From Capniomyces stellatus (lineage: Eukaryota > Kickxellomycota > Harpellomycetes > Harpellales > Legeriomycetaceae), in assembly GCA_001661515.1 (NCBI GenBank), contig LUVW01000020.1, forward strand, positions 186,001 through 250,000: a DNA stretch of 64,000 nt. Reading direction: 5' to 3'. This document shows positions 63,968 to 64,000 of this stretch, one piece after another. The stretch's first letter is position 1. Every line of letters starts with the position of its first letter. Under the pieces are notes generated by a model. The model worked only from the letters and a program-made list of their open reading frames with translations. It had not been told where the DNA came from and made no database searches. The translations under genes were made by a program, and so were the position numbers.

Positions 63968-64000
63968 TTTCTCAAACTTTTGCTTTTGTTTGCTTCTGCT

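Overview
This is an AT-rich nuclear window from a fungus. Three things say so: many short GT-AG introns (commonly 70-190 bases), several with a perfect TACTAAC branch site; a Sho1-type osmosensor with four membrane segments and an SH3 domain, which is fungus-specific; and a set of fungal lipid and phosphate genes (NTE1, BST1/PGAP1, LRO1/PDAT, an SPX phosphate transporter). A coiled-coil protein with an N-terminal PGPGQYDP motif and two half-size ABCA transporters hint at an early-diverging lineage rather than a typical ascomycete, but that is inference. Gaps filled with N inside long poly-G or poly-C runs suggest a short-read draft assembly.

Layout: 0.6-1.9 kb (+) tandem zinc-ribbon protein (ZNRD2/SSSCA1 family); 2.3-3.2 kb (-) tetraspanin; 5.4-11.7 kb (+) NTE1 lysophospholipase; 12.7-14.0 kb (+) neutral-sphingomyelinase-like phosphodiesterase followed by a 199-base TG microsatellite; 14-19 kb mostly intergenic; 19.1-20.4 kb (+) compact SHO1-like gene in six exons; 22.3-23.8 kb (+) ribosomal protein eS1; 24.3-26.1 kb (-) PhoD-type phosphatase; 28.0-32.2 kb (+) GPI inositol deacylase; 32.5-35.4 kb (-) PDAT/LRO1; 36.2-39.4 kb (-) ABCA transporter A; 42.3-44.7 kb (+) coiled-coil protein; 45.4-49.5 kb (-) AP-3 beta adaptin; 51.6-55.0 kb (+) ABCA transporter B; 55.7-58.4 kb (-) unrecognised low-complexity protein; 61.1-64.0 kb (-) SPX-SLC13 phosphate transporter.

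Most neighbours are convergent (+ then -) pairs with separate promoters; nothing looks like an operon. Six of the genes act on membrane lipids or GPI anchors (NTE1, sphingomyelinase-like, BST1, LRO1, two ABCA), and two more handle phosphate. I found no wholly new system, CRISPR, transposon or RNA gene. The most informative results are gene models that need tiny exons (20-69 bases), a phase-supported GC-AG intron in LRO1, the inverted ABCA duplicate pair with one shared and one unshared intron, and a weakly supported candidate exon near 59.7 kb. All splice models were read by eye from consensus sites, reading-frame phase and family similarity; none has transcript support here.
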